Shown: piece after piece, positions 1 through 12,536 of the stretch
Layout of the letters: each line of letters starts with the position of its first letter
Numbering within the stretch: the first letter of the stretch is position 1
Assembly: GCA_000827495.1 (NCBI GenBank)
Contig: KN817589.1
Coordinates: forward strand, 148,009-212,008
Source: Hypholoma sublateritium FD-334 SS-4
Lineage: Eukaryota; Basidiomycota; Agaricomycetes; Agaricales; Strophariaceae
Length of the DNA stretch: 64,000 nt
Reading direction: 5' to 3'
The notes under the pieces: generated by a model
Database searches by the model: none
What the model saw: only the letters and a program-made list of their open reading frames with translations
Told to the model about the DNA's origin: nothing
Position numbers and translations under genes: made by a program

Positions 1-187
1 GTCTCGCCATGACGAGATTAGCCTTGTGTAAACACGTGCCTCCTTTAAATCCAATTAACATAGGGTTTTATTTTCAAATTTTGCCACCCCCTTGAATTGC
101 GAGAACGAAAATAAAATATGGAATTTTTAGGTACACAAAAGAAATCCTCTCAGCCACAAACTTTTCAAATATAGACGCCGCTGCGCC

Positions 188-3100
188 TTACCACGCTGCT
201 GGCAAGCCCGAGGCAGAGGCCCCAATTTCCGTCAGTTCAACGAGTGGGTCTAGACTACCCTTGAATTGGGGCAGGTACGCAGCGTCGGTATATGGGCAGT
301 GCACGGAGGGCGACCCTTTGTATATCGGGGTGTATGTCGCTGCGCAGATCTCGAAGGGGGTGAACTCGTCATACGAGATCTCGATCGCATTGCGGGGGTT
401 GCGGTCGCCAGCGGCGATGCGTTGCCGGGCCTAAGAGTACAATTTAGCACACAAAAATAAAAGAAGACGACTGACATACTTGTGCGACGATTTTGGGATC
501 AGGCTTGAGCTCAAGCAGCCGCTTGGCAAATCGCGCAGCATGTGCTTGGTTATTGGCGCGCGCGAAGGCAGTGATAGCGCTACGCAGTGCGATCTGGAGA
601 TGCGGCGGTTGGAGTGCGCACTGCGTGAAGTATGCCGCGAGCTCCAGTTGGCGTGTAAGGTTATCAGGCTCTGATTCGGCAACACGCCTTCGCTCCAGCT
701 CGATTGACACGCCGAGGAGGTATTCACGAGCAGCGGTCACAGTTTCTCGCCACTGGTCTACAAGTCAGTGTAACGTTCATAAGGGATGTTAGAGGAAGCA
801 CGAACTTGTTTGGCTTCTTCATCCGAAGAGAGGACTACCAACAGCAAAGATTCCAGTACGGAACGGAAAGTATTCTTAGCTTCCGCCAGCTTATTTCCAG
901 AGACAAAGCGATACCCTTCAGTAAGTTCTGAGCGGATTGATGCTAGAGAGCGAACTCCAACAGGCAGGACCCGACTGGGCGAGGTCTCCGACGGGTTGCG
1001 ACGAATGTGGAGTTTCAACGGCGGCAGGGAAGCATACGTGGTGATGTACGTGTGTGACGAACGGTATATAGTCAGGAAAAGAGGCTTGAGAGGGACGAAA
1101 TTGATAACTCCGAATTGACGGCTGAGAAGCTAGTACAAAAAAGATAATTGTCAAAACCCATATGTGTGGGCCAGAATATGAATAGAGTGCTCACTTGCAT
1201 AGCTGTTTCAAAGGAACCAGCAGCAGCATGGTCGACTGCGAGCGATGAGTTCCTGACCCATAGCTCGGTTTCATTGGGACCAGGCGTCGCGCCGGCACCC
1301 AATTCCTCCTCGGCATCCGCGACAGGCGCCTCAACCGCATCCTGGAACTCGCCACCGTCTGCATCAAGTTCCCAACCACCCTCCTCGGGATCGAGGTCGT
1401 CGTGGACCTCCTCTTCCTTGGCCCATGCGTCCAACGCGGAGTTAACGGCAGCAGCGGCATCACCGTTGACATAAGCTGGCTCCACGCCACCTTCGAGCTG
1501 TCCGTTGACCAGTGCGCGGTCAAAGAAGTTCTCGCCGGTGGACACTGAAGGCCACAGGAGGTCCGTGGTTGGCGTGATGACTGGCGGAGGGTTCAATGTT
1601 GAAGTACCAAATGATGGGATATCGTCGACGTCAGCTTCGGTGAGACCAGCAGCCTCCAAAATCTCGGCAGCGACATCCTCCAAACCATTGGTTTTGGCCG
1701 TCAGATATGCGAGAGGATCTAGTAGAATTGTTTAGGAAGATCCCAAAAAACTTTCATAGCTTGACATAGACTTACAAAGTCCGACGTCTCGCAATACAGA
1801 GATTCTTCCCTCAACATCCCCGGCATAAAGAGCATTGTGGAAGCGCGACATGGGGTCACCGCGAGCATCAGCGATCTTCTGCATCTTCGACAACTTGTCC
1901 TTGCTTCCGGTGGCCAGGTATAAGAACGACAGTTTGTCGAAATTCTTGGTTTGTTGGAACGCTTTCTCTACAACCTGTTCTATCGTGTGAATGGGAGGTA
2001 GATACAACCAAATAAAAATTCTACTGACCTTGTGGTTACCCTGCTTGAGAGCCTGTTGAGCCAGTCTCTCCCAGCAGTCTGAGCGGTTGATGGCCTTCGC
2101 CGTCTCCATTGCGACATCAAGATTTCCACATTCAATCGCAAGCTCGAACCTAGTGTTCGTGTCTTGCACGAAGTGAAGGGCAATCTAAGCAGCGCGATAA
2201 ACAGACTGGTAAAACGCGCATATATTTAGGTATACCTCGGGGAATCCTTTCTGCTGGAGGTATGCAATGATACTCTGCCCAAGGAGAGTCGATGTTTTAA
2301 TAATATAAAGCATTTCCTCGTAGTTATTCTTCAGGAGAGCCAACTTGAATCTGTATTCCGTGGGGTCGAACGTGATTGTGCGAGGACGAGCAGAGCGGTC
2401 AAGACAGTGGACGGTTTTGCCTTTGACCCGCGTCAGGTAGACTGGGTTATCTAGAGTACATATCACTCCATGATCTCTGCATTCAGGGATCAACATGCGA
2501 AGATAGTGATCTAAAAAACGGGACTCACCCTTGAGCCAGGCAATATTTGACGTGGTTCAACGTCGAGTAGATGAAAACTCCAGCGTCGTCCCAAGCACCA
2601 GACTTGATGCGAATGGTTTCGTGGACTAAGCTATGCTGCGAGAAGGTCTTATTGGCAATGGTGATAGCTGTCGGAAACATGGGGTGAATTAATATTGTTG
2701 TCGACCTTCCCAAGGCAGGGGAGACTTACTGTGCTTGCTCATCAAAGCGACCAAGGCTGAATCATTGCTCCAGACAACGTACTTCACAGGAGGGCTGCTA
2801 ATTTCAGCAATGGTCTTTTGCTGTTGGATGTCGTAGAGAACGACCGCAGTAGGAGAGCTGAGGATCAGACACGCAGTACCACCGTAGAAGATCTCATTAG
2901 TTTGGACGGGAGGCTTGATTGATTTGACAACCGTGTTCGACAGGTCACGAACTTCAATGAGCTACAAAAGAGCAATCAGTTCCCGTCGATTGAAGAATAC
3001 TGTATAATGCAGCTTACCTGGGCCGTCTTATTCAGAACAGCAAACCTGTTCCTCGCCACAAAGATCGCACTTTGGCCGCTGCCCTTCTTCCCGTCTGCAC

Positions 3101-4537
3101 TAGAGTCCTTCACTTCGCCCTGCGATTGTTGAGGTAGGTTGGTCAGCTCATACAACCCATTTTCAGAGTTGATAGTCAAGATGACGGCTCGTTCTGCAGG
3201 GTTAAAGCTGAGAGTTCGGGGAGGAACGTACGGGCTCCCGAATTTACGGACGCTGAGGAGACCCATGTCGGCGCCGGTATTGAAATCGTAGGAGCGTACA
3301 TATTTGTCGCGGACGTAGTAGAGCGTATCCTGGAAGACCGAGAAGGCGGGGCGCTCGCGCTCAAGTTTGAAGACAATGAGACCACTATCGTGTCCAGCAG
3401 CGAAAAGGTTGAGGGTCGGATGGGCAGCGAGGACCCAGAATCGATCTTGCTCTCGCCGGAAAGTTTGGATGGCCGTACGCTTAGCCAGATCCCAGACTCT
3501 GACGGTCTTGTCTTCTCCACACGAGACGATCAGCTCGTGCTTTGGGTGGAATAGGGCGGTCGAAACGTTGTTGAAATGGCCACGGCACGAATCCACCTCC
3601 CATGCCTTAGTTTCGCTCATCCTCCATATCTTGATTACACGGTCGTCACCAGCCGAAATGATGAGGGGGAGAGTGGGGTGGAACATAGCCCAATTGACTC
3701 CGCGATCATGGCCTTCGAGTACATGCTTGACGGTGGAGAAGGTGTCGAATGTTTCGAAGGCTCCTTGCCCGTGAGCATTTGAACCACCCGGCCCTCCTTG
3801 GTTTGGAGAGCCTTTGCGCAGCCCTGAGATATCCCATACACGAACGGTTTGATCCATGGAAGCTGACACGATGAGATCTTCTTTGGGATGAAATTGGGCG
3901 GACATGATATAATGGGAGTGGCCAGTGAGAACGGCAATACATTGACGCGATGTGCTGTTCCAGATGCGAATAGTCTGGTCGTCTGAGCATGAAAGCTGGT
4001 ATATGCATTAAGCCCCTCGTCAACATTCCATACTTCAGAAAGTACACGTACGATCCATGGCATTTCGTGATGGAATTGGACCGTCCGTACATAATCCAGA
4101 TGGCCATGTAGAGTGAACAGACAACGACGATTCTGAGGCCGAATGTCTTCGTCGATGGTTAGATCAGGGGGATATAGTGATATGATTCCGCTCACCCCAA
4201 ACCTTGATTTTATAGTCATCTCCTCCGGTACACAACAGCGCTCGACTAGGATGAATCGCGACAGCTCTTACAGGACCTGGTAAACAGGTAAGATTCTGGG
4301 ACATAGCGACGGCCCAGCAACATACCTTCGTGTTCCTCGAATCTGTCCACCAATACACCCATTCGGTAATTCCACAGCTGGACGCTGCCATTGTGAAGTG
4401 CCGCCGCGAGTAGGGGTTGAGTTGGATGGAATGCAAGACCTGAGGGGGTGTTTATGAAAGTTTCAAAAACGACAGGGAAGTAACATACCCTTTACACGGT
4501 TGCTTTTAGACTCGAATTTCGTGAGCATAACAGACAT
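188..4537 (-). CDS. COPA: Coatomer subunit alpha (alpha-COP), multi-exon
   Basis: Alpha-COP is the large scaffold subunit of the COPI coat, which drives retrograde Golgi-to-ER vesicle traffic and binds dilysine cargo signals through its N-terminal WD40 propeller. The product begins [17 protein letters not shown] at 4537, the canonical alpha-COP start. Successive exons encode WD40 repeats (for example [46 protein letters not shown], about 4.4-3.4 kb). A second propeller/solenoid part follows, with [20 protein letters not shown] near 2.4 kb and LALIxxNYEE-type helices. Next come an acidic linker (1.1-1.7 kb) and the C-terminal domain with [16 protein letters not shown] near 1.08 kb. The frame ends at TAA 188-190. 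About a dozen short introns of 50-70 nt with GT..AG ends interrupt it; one lies at about 1137-1200. All parts stay in frame, so it looks functional. It is the only strongly conserved housekeeping gene in the window. Confidence 0.95.
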
Positions 4538-4898
4538 GCTCCCAAATTGTCAGGGGTGGACGCTCTAGAAAGAATTATCGAGAACTGCGCAAAATGCGAC
4601 AGGTAAATGGGTATTAAGAGAAAGATAAAGGGCCAATCTCTGGACGAGCGCCGATATATGTTTTGAACGCGTTGGACGACGGGCAGCGTCAGCGTCAGTG
4701 ATAGACGTGGCTTGTGAGCGTGGGAATTCCTGGCGAGGTCACGTTCTAGATACGTACTTGCTAACAAGCATCAACTGCAGTCTTCGGCAAGTCTTCGGCG
4801 CAGATTCCTGGCGCATCCATGCCCAACACAACTCGAAAACGGACACAGAGATGGACAGAGAATATATTTAAGTTACATTATAAAGAGACTAGAAAGCG

Positions 4899-4917
4899 AC
4901 CCGTGCCTCGCACGGGT
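4899..4917. repeat. Perfect hairpin ACCCGTGC-CTC-GCACGGGT
   Basis: An 8-bp perfect inverted repeat with a 3-nt loop. About 20 nt to its left is ATTATAAAGAG. The same arrangement recurs at 5943-5959. Such a short GC hairpin beside an AT-rich end is typical of termini of Helitron-like or MITE-like elements, but I cannot delimit a full element. Confidence 0.5.
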
Positions 4918-5942
4918 TTCCTGACTGTATCATGGTAATATTTTATCTTAAGTTAAAATACAAACACTTTTAAATTTCCGAGGGGGCGCCAGCTTCGCCG
5001 GCGCCCCAGTTGCATTCACAGGCAGCAGCCGAAGCTATAAGCAAAAGCAATAATTTGAGTAGTCTAGACACCAATGCATGAATTTGAGTTTGCTTTGAGT
5101 AAGTACTGTGCTTTGCCACTCCTCTTGTATTTGTATTTGTAGACATCATTCACAGCAACATCCCGATGCAGCTGCACCCCCTCTTGCAGTACAGCAGCAA
5201 ATTCAAAATTAATTAATTATAAAGTTCAGGTAACCAAGCAAGTTGTTGTGAGCGTTCAAAGAGCCAATGATGTATAGCCTGAGTCTATGAGCCCAATATG
5301 AGCCGCAGATCAGAGATATGTCCCAGTTATAGGGAAAAAATCCACAAGTATGGGGGTGAAAGTGACAAAAGAAAATCCAGAAGCAGACACAGGTTGTCAA
5401 GGAAATCATACCGAGAGTGTAGAGAGAAGTAGCCTGCATAGACAGTCGCACAGCACCCTTTAATTTATACCTGCAGCCTTGGGAAAAAATCAGTTATTTA
5501 CAAAATTCCAGAATTTTCGGGAAGCAGACAGGTTTCTATTGACTATTACATTTTATCACTTGTGAATCATCAGGCAGTCTTATCCCTAACTTTCGAGAAG
5601 ATTCACCGATGTAGCATCGTCTCGGTCCGTGTCCCGGACTTTCCCGAAGATGGAAATACCGCCGGCGCCGCCGAAACATACACTGCTGCACTGTATGCAA
5701 ATCTACCCTAGGAAGGTATTCAAGCCACCCAAAATTGTTGGTTTATTAATGAAATCAGAGCCCGTAGATACGACAGTATTACAGATATCTAGAGTGATGA
5801 ACAACGATGAGTTGACAATGAGAGATAGAGTTGAGTGGCCGTAAATGGAAATAAACGTGACTTTTCACCATTTTAGGAAGGTATCTTTGACGTTTGTCCC
5901 CGTGGGAGAAAATCGTTTGCTTTTATTATAACGAGCCGCCGA

Positions 5943-5959
5943 CCCGTGCTTCGCACGGG
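5943..5959. repeat. Perfect hairpin CCCGTGC-TTC-GCACGGG
   Basis: A 7-bp perfect inverted repeat with a 3-nt loop, preceded by TATTATAACGAG and the trinucleotide CGA exactly as at the 4.9-kb hairpin. The shared flanks show it is a second copy of the same terminus in the same orientation. Confidence 0.5.
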
Positions 5960-6441
5960 GGCTCAGCTCTGCGCGCCAGGGCACGGTGTCATGCAACATT
6001 TTTGAGATACACAGGTCAACATGTATTCAGGGTTGACAAAGAGTAAAATAAGTTAATTAGAAGTACAGTATGAGATACATGACCTTTGAAGGAGCCAATA
6101 AGTAAAAGAAAAGATGCAGAAAATGTGAAATTTACACACATGCTGTGCAGGGAACTCGAAACATTCAGATGAGAATTTCATCGGAATGTCCTTCAACCAT
6201 CGGAATGTTGTGGCGAGAGCGAATTGGAGACAACAACGATGGCCGCGGTGCAAAAGCAGGCTGCAGCAAGATGTGAGAAAAATGCCACGTTGTTTGTGAC
6301 TAAGCCGTGAGAAAGCTGTCGCTTTATTATATTATGATAGATATGCTATTTAGCTATAATTTTGTTCTGAAGAATTACGACGATTTTATATACTTTGACC
6401 CATACCCCTGGCGTCAACCTGGCGTGGCCAGTGACAAACCC

Positions 6442-9008
6442 CTAGACCAACCCTAGACTCTTTTGTCTTCGCATGCACCAGCGGTCAGATCTTCTCCAGA
6501 CCTCATCCTTCCTCTTCCAGCGAGAACCCCTTCTATGTGCTGTGACGTTATCTTGCGCATAATCCACGGGTACCAGAATGGCCGCTTTTCGTAAGAAGCC
6601 GAAATACACCACAGGAAAAGTATAAAAAGGGTGAAGCAGGTAACGGACATCATAAATATTGTTAGAATGTCTCCAGAGCCAAAGCACATCACTGAAAATG
6701 CGATGAGAAACGAAAGCATTCTGTCAGATAATTTTTCAAATATTAGAAAATAACCTGCGATGATGTAAAGTGAATCTTACCCCCACAGCAATAGTGCGTA
6801 AGGCAGACTATACATGAGTGCAAGGGTTTCAAGGCCCCAGATGGATGCGCTTCTATGCGCTAAAAATTCACTCTGAAAATAAATTTGAGCATTTATAAAT
6901 ACGCTACATTGCCGCACTACTCACTGTTAACGTCGTGGTGTGTTGACGGACGAGAAGTAATGCAAGAACGATTGCGCCAACACTGTTCACAATGGAAAAA
7001 TAACTTGCTCGCTGTTGCGGAGATCGGCTCCCCGGTAACGACGCGTCGTCGACGCTTTGAATGGCCAGAAAAGCCACATTTGCGTTCAGCAGCACCGTGG
7101 CCTATGTCCAGACAGCCACGTCATTCAACGACAACTCCGAGGTGTTGCGAATAAACTTACATATAGCGTAATTTCTTTCCATTCGTTAATCAGCTCTTGC
7201 TGCAAGGCTGTCCAGTCTCGTTTTCGAACAAGAGAGTCTACGGAAATTTTTTGCAGCTTGCGCAAGTAAACGGAGGGCCCGAATATCAGAAAGGGAGTGA
7301 AAATGCTAATTAGGAGCGTCCTTTTCCTTTCTGGGTGGATTGATTGATCGACATCCAATCGCGCCATTTTTTCCCCGTGAAGGTGGAGCAATCGTTCGTG
7401 ATCTGGTCCAGTATATAAATACGAATTATGAGAAGAGCTACTTGAATATTCTCACAAAAATTGTGCAGAAATCGGTCTATATTGAAGCAGGACGTTTGGT
7501 TTAGTGTAAAGCAGAATTAGAAATGTTTCGCCTGGCTCACATATCACTGTCGAAGATCCAACCCCTTTAGCACCAGATCCTGAATTTGATATTCAGAGAA
7601 TTTCTGAAGATAAAGTCTACTGTGATAAAGCTCACTACGGATATCGTTCACTACCCCAATCATTTTCTGGAGATCATCTAGCCCGTAAGGAGAAGTATTT
7701 TGAGGTGACGTCAAGGAGTCTGATATTCATTTATCAATTGTTGAGTGGATTGTGGTAATCAATACGCACCTCCAATTGCATGAATGAGAATATCTTGGAG
7801 CTCAATAACAGCATCTTCGGGAAATTTCCGAGCCTGAGGGAAGTACTCATTATGGAGCCTAGTAGAAAGACCGGTGTAAGGGTCGTCGAAGGGATATATC
7901 TCTCAGACTGACCAGTACAAAGACTTCATTTCGTTCCCTTTAAAAGTGATCAAACAACGAAGAAATACGGAATTTCAGGGTGACTGACCTATCAGGGAAG
8001 GCGTGTACTGCACCCTCACTTGAGCCAGAAACTCCATTGCATCGTACTTCTCCAACCAAAAGAGACACCTTGTCCTGTGATCCACAAAATAATATCCACA
8101 CCGCCCAGACTGTCTGAATTCAAGGACAAGACACACGTCGTGTGACGGCAATGTAATCCGGTACTTGTCGATGTACTGAAATACATTTTCGATGATATTT
8201 TCTAGTCTCGTCCTAGAATCCGCATCATATAGATAGATGTCGGTCAGAACAGGTATAGTCTGGGTAGGATGTCAGCTTTTTCTGTCTAAAGAACCAAATG
8301 TCAATCAACTACCCATGCTTTCCCGATAAAGTACAATCCACCATCCGGATGCACATGGTACTCCCAGCGTTGAGGAGGTGGAATGCTAAATGCTTCGAGC
8401 TCAGATATATCATGCAGGCCGGTAATACATCACCACTGACCGTTTGAAGCTGGTTTCTAAGGGGTCGATGATATATTCGGCCCAAAAGTGCTTCTCTCTG
8501 ACCGAAAGAAAGGTGGCAGTTCAGCGGATGTCAATGAGCAGCAGACTTTTCTGAAGACTCACGTTATACGTCTCCGATCGTATCTTTCGTATTCGTACGA
8601 GGTGACTCCGACAAGACCAGGGATCTGTAGAGTTATATCCGGCCGCGTAGATTGGAAAGGGTCTAATTTTGTATCATTTGCTTTATTCATGTCCGCCTCC
8701 GAGTCGCTGTTGGGAGATATCTCGCAAAGGGTCGATTCAGCGCTCGAGCACGCTTCCAAGACCGTGTCCATGCTTGAATACCTTCCTGCCAGGCCAATCT
8801 TCTGTCTCAAATATCGGAGCTCTAGATTTCCACGCTGAAAGCTATGAGCAGAATAATACAAGGGCAGCTGATCGTCGATGCTTCGCGTTAAGAGCGTCCT
8901 GGGCAAAGGAGATATTGCGTTTATTGCGTTCAATCCTCGACGTCTGTCAACTAAGTCGGGTTCCTCAGTGACTGGTAGTTTCTCGGCGCCGAACCAGACA
9001 GAGGCCAT
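6442..9008 (-). CDS. WW-domain multi-pass membrane protein (paralog A)
   Basis: A multi-exon gene on the minus strand, assembled from exons that share order with the better-preserved paralogs at 12.5-15.7 and 54.1-60.4 kb. The N-terminal exon starts MASVWFGAEKLPVTEE at 9008 and appears disordered. A WW domain follows near 8.34-8.40 kb (RWEYHVHPDGGLYFIGKAW: first Trp, then the Y-F pair and a late Trp). A helical segment with YYFVDHRTRCLFWLEKYDAM lies near 8.05 kb. Several hydrophobic helices end the protein: NSVGAIVLALLLVRQ near 7.0 kb, LALMYSLPYALLLWG near 6.83 kb, and a Leu/Phe-rich stretch near 6.6-6.7 kb. The stop is at 6453 or 6442, depending on the last splice. WW domains bind proline-rich peptides; here the substrate is unknown. 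The family is one I associate with Agaricomycetes. It is more diverged than the other two copies, and exon limits are approximate. Confidence 0.7.
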
Positions 9009-9727
9009 TCCAAAGGTACGCGATCACTGACTCGTCGGAGAACGGTACTGTGAGTGTCGTAAGGGTCGACGTTGAAGCTTCGAAGTACGAGGGAGACGAA
9101 CCAGAGGGAGCACATGTCATGGCTTTTATGCTCGATCGCAACAGTAGAACTAATTGGACTATGATTGGATCGTACATGTGTAGTGCGGTCCTCTTCCACT
9201 GGCAGCGGCCTAACTCAAGGTCATCAAAATGGCCTCGCGCACTGCGCACTGCGCAGGCAAATACCATGTAGCACACAACCCGAATAAACCTAAATTTAGG
9301 TAGCTTTTGATCATCTATGTATGTAATGCCTCGTTAGCCGTAGACTCTACAGTGCGTCACTTATTTCATGCAGACGCCGATGACAAAATAAAACATACCC
9401 TTTCACATACAGACTAGGTCACGGTGGTGGATTATACGGAGAATGCTGGTCCCTGGAGCGGGTCACTGGAGTCGTACAGCTTCAACTCGAATACAAGTTA
9501 CCAGAAACCGGCGACGTTTCATATCTGCGCGTGTGCGAGACCTGAGCTTGAGCTTGAGTCCTGAGGGTAAGATCAATTAATGAAATAATTCATCAAACTG
9601 AGAGGGATGGACTCGGGGAACCCTAAAAAAAATGCTCTCCGCTTGCTCTCCGGACTAAATCCATGCAGGCCAGTTCCCGAATTGGGACAAGTTCTGGTCG
9701 AAATGATCAGCGCGCGCGCTACAGCCT
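9009..9727. other. Intergenic region
   Basis: Holds the presumed promoter of WW paralog A on its left side and the 3' flank of the coiled-coil locus on its right side. Open frames here overlap each other on both strands and show no recognisable motif. I see nothing else in it. Confidence 0.4.
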
Positions 9728-10341
9728 TCATGGCGCACTGTGAAAACTCTCTGTGAAAACTACAACTGCATTTGAACTGCACAGTTGCAAAGGAAAAATT
9801 ACAGAAAACTGTAAATCTGCTTTTGACGCTTCTGACACATCTGAACAGGAGAGGGGTTCTGAATCTTGGTCAGAGTCAGGGAGGTTTGCGAAGGGCTCAG
9901 CAGAGGGAGTTTCATCAAAATCATTATCCAGCAAAAGAGGACTGGTTTCGAAAACTTGAACTTCCGGTATCCCCTGCCCAGTTTGATGAAAGTACGACAG
10001 AACATGGCCAGCTTGAAAATTGGCCTCATGGATACGACCTTGAATATCGTCCTTTGAGTCCTCGAGAGTTTTCAAGAGGTTCTCAGTTTCTGTGATCTTT
10101 TTTGAGATGGCCTCTCCTTCTGCCATTTAATTAAAGCACTGCGAGTTGCTCTTGCAAGAGCCAGCGCGAGCTGCCCATCGAGGGAGGTCCAGTCCTGCCC
10201 CTTCTCTGCAGCATGCAACAAGATGTTTAACTCCAACTGTTTCATCCGTTGCTGCTCCTCCTCAGCCTCCGCCCTGCGCCTCGAGCTCTGGTGGAAGTTA
10301 TGCAGCCTCTGGGACATGTAGTGATCAGCAACTAGGTGCAT
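9728..10341 (-). pseudogene. Small coiled-coil protein locus, apparently frameshifted
   Basis: Two adjacent minus-strand frames have protein-like composition. The upstream frame (10341 to about 10130) is Glu/Arg/Gln-rich and helical (RRRAEAEEEQQRMKQLELN) and ends in LALALARATRSAL. The downstream frame begins MAEGEAISKKITETE at 10126, contains a coiled coil, then AGHVLSYFHQTGQGIPEVQVF and an acidic tail. The two lie in different frames with no room for a normal intron at the junction near 10130. Either the locus has suffered a frameshift, or the second ATG starts an independent protein of 132 residues. The segment around GHVLSYF...GIPEV resembles the product at 23.6-23.9 kb (GRLFYIMGKCGIEIPDSKDW), so the two are probably paralogs. 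A further open, Ser/Pro-rich frame at 10389-10722 may be an upstream exon. The function is unknown. Confidence 0.4.
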
Positions 10342-11139
10342 AGCCCGATCCTGGTGAAAGCCGGAGTTCAGCTGTCTCGAAAAAAAGGTTATTGACCCAC
10401 AAGACCAGGAGAGAGAATGCGTAGCTGGCCTTTTTGGCTCTCTTGACTACCGGAGCGGGGCATTTGGGGCCCCTCTGAGGTGGATGTAGAACCCAAGGAG
10501 GCACGAGGCGGAGGGCGGTCGGGTGGCGACTCGGAGGCTACGGTGCCAGTGGTGAGGCCGGAGGCCAAGACGCTGGCGTCGGACATTGTGGTGGCAGTCC
10601 AAGGCGGATTCAGTCATCAGACTGACGGGTTCATTCACAGGGCTTCTCTCACGCGTTCTAAAAAAGGGAAAGCGGGGACTGTCACGAATTAGGGCCTTGG
10701 CCCTTTCAAGTTGGGCCTCCAAAATCGAATTGCCAGATACAGGTACTTAGTGGCAGTAGCAGGAATATCTCCAAGTTGGACCAACCTTGGTCTCAGTCTG
10801 TATTTTCGAACAAATTCTGTAACACGTCGGACACTGGCGCGCACCTGGTATTTGAGCTAAAGCGGGCCGTATCGGATTATTTAAGCGCCCTCGTGCTCCA
10901 GGTTGGTTCGGTCAAAATGAACGCAGCGAGATAGATTGCGCGTGTAGCGAAGAGAAGTCCTAGTGTTTAAATTTCACCTCACGGATACTTCTCGAACCGC
11001 GAAATAACAATGCGATTATTCGTGAGTATAAGTATTGCAACAACGAAAGCAAAGACCAGTTGAAGACCAGAGTTAGTTAGTGCGGCATGGAAATTGAAAA
11101 TCTTGATGGCAATAACAGTCAAGTGCACGGTCGCTCTCC
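10342..11139. other. Mostly non-coding stretch with a possible upstream exon
   Basis: On the minus strand 10389-10722 is open and Ser/Pro/Arg-rich and could belong to the coiled-coil locus to its left. The longer frame starts at a TTG rather than an ATG, which weakens it. From 10740 to 11139 I see no coding signal. Confidence 0.3.
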
Positions 11140-11942
11140 TCACAGCGTGCCCATAAGCGCTGCCAATGCGTTCTTCATTCGATGCACAAATTCTCCGAGG
11201 CGTTGTCGCGTTTGCTCTGGGAAAAAGAAAGTATATTAGCGTGCATGGTCACCAAAGCGCACGTCTGGAACGAATCAGAGCGCATATAATCATATTTCCA
11301 GGTCGTCTACCCGCAAAATCTATATAGGGAGGAACGGCGTACCGACGACCCTCTCGCCGAAGGACGACACACTTGCGGTGGTGGACATCAGGGAGGCAGG
11401 TGGAGACGACGTGCCTTGTTCGGCTTCCGTCTGCATGATCTGCGCGATCTCGGCCTCGAGTGTGCGTCCGGCGACGGCAGCCTCGTGCCTCGGGCGACTC
11501 GCGGCCCACGCGTGTGTCTTCATCACAACGTTTAGCAGCATCGTGCCCAGCTCTGGATCGACAACGAAGTCGAATATCAACCAAAATGCACATGTATGCG
11601 GCGCATATACACACCTTCCTCGAATTTTGCATCGCGTGCCGCCTCCTCAGAGAACTGACTCACGACGTGCGCGTCTGCATCAAACGTGGGGAATTGTTCC
11701 GAAATTATGTCCGCTATTGGGCGTTCGGGATCATCACTTTTTTCGTCTGACTGTGCGTGCTTCATGAGACACTCCGAACGCTGTGCATATAGCGAAGGAT
11801 CTGGCGCAGCAGTACCGCCTTGCGGCGGCTGCTGCGGGACTTGGTTCTGCGATGCAGACAGCGCACGATCTGGGGGGCTAGAAGACACAGCCCCAGAAAG
11901 AGTTGTCGACAAAGAATCGGCGTTAGAGAGCGGGCTTTCCAT
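11140..11942 (-). CDS. Hypothetical protein, three or four exons
   Basis: Start MESPLSNADSLSTTLSGAV at 11942 (an in-frame ATG at 12017 would add 25 residues). The first exon is Ser/Gln/Pro-rich, then helical (RSECLMKHAQSDEK ... DIISEQFPTFDADAHVVSQF). It is spliced near 11613 through an intron of about 60 nt ending just before ELGTMLLNVVMKTHAW. The second exon is helical and Ala/Glu-rich (AVAGRTLEAEIAQIMQTEA). After another probable intron (about 11220-11345) a last exon reads EQTRQRLGEFVHRMKNALAA and ends in TGA at 11140-11142. The exon/intron pattern and composition support a real gene of roughly 200 residues. I recognise no domain. The strand matches both neighbours, but there is no evidence of co-function. 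Confidence 0.5.
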
Positions 11943-12536
11943 ATTTGACGCAAATTTGGGAGTGCTACAAAAGGCGCCGTGGGATAGCGGGACACAAGCG
12001 CGCGCACTATATATCAAGAGTATTCAGGGGAGGCCAGACCGTATATGGAAGATCTTTCCTAATCAGGCCTCTTCGGCTATCTACGTAGTACGCAGGTACC
12101 CGCTCGGCATATGTTCCTCGATCAGGAAAGAATTTGCGCAAAACTCAGTGATACATACACCACAGCCATCAATGTGGGATAACAAATCTTCAATTCACTG
12201 CAAGGAGCTTCCGAATGAAAATACACACATAGGATACGACAATTTATAGATGTGGCAACATCTTGATTTTTCCAGTGATTATTTATACATATTACAAGAT
12301 CTGCCTCGCTTCGCTGCGGCAAAGATTAGATAAATCCAAGCACTGCCGGAGCAGGTCTTCATTTGGCTGTCATAATATATTTTCAGTTAAAGGAGAAATC
12401 TAGAATGAGGAAAGCTTGGGCCCTCGCGCTCAGAAAGGAGGGAAATATCACCGACAAACAAAAGCGTGTCATAATTATAAGTATATGAGTGATTGGTACA
12501 GGGTAAACGTTTCCTAGTGCTCCATTCAATGAGTCT
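11943..12536. other. Intergenic region with a possible small-element end
   Basis: Contains the promoter side of the 11.1-11.9 kb gene and the 3' flank of the next WW gene. Near 12285-12335 the sequence TATTACAAGAT is followed by a GC-rich imperfect hairpin (GCCTCGC-TTC-GCTGCGGC). This resembles the hairpin termini at 4.9 and 5.9 kb. No coding signal. Confidence 0.35.

Larger units (their letters stand above)
4538..6441. other. Intergenic region between COPA and the first WW gene
   Basis: I see no convincing gene here. Open frames are short, AT-rich and lack protein-like composition. The stretch contains two GC-rich hairpins in the same orientation (4899-4917 and 5943-5959), each preceded by a TTATAA-GAG sequence, and an AT-rich stretch near 6320-6380. 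These look like ends of small non-autonomous mobile elements. The COPA promoter must lie just right of 4537. Confidence 0.5.
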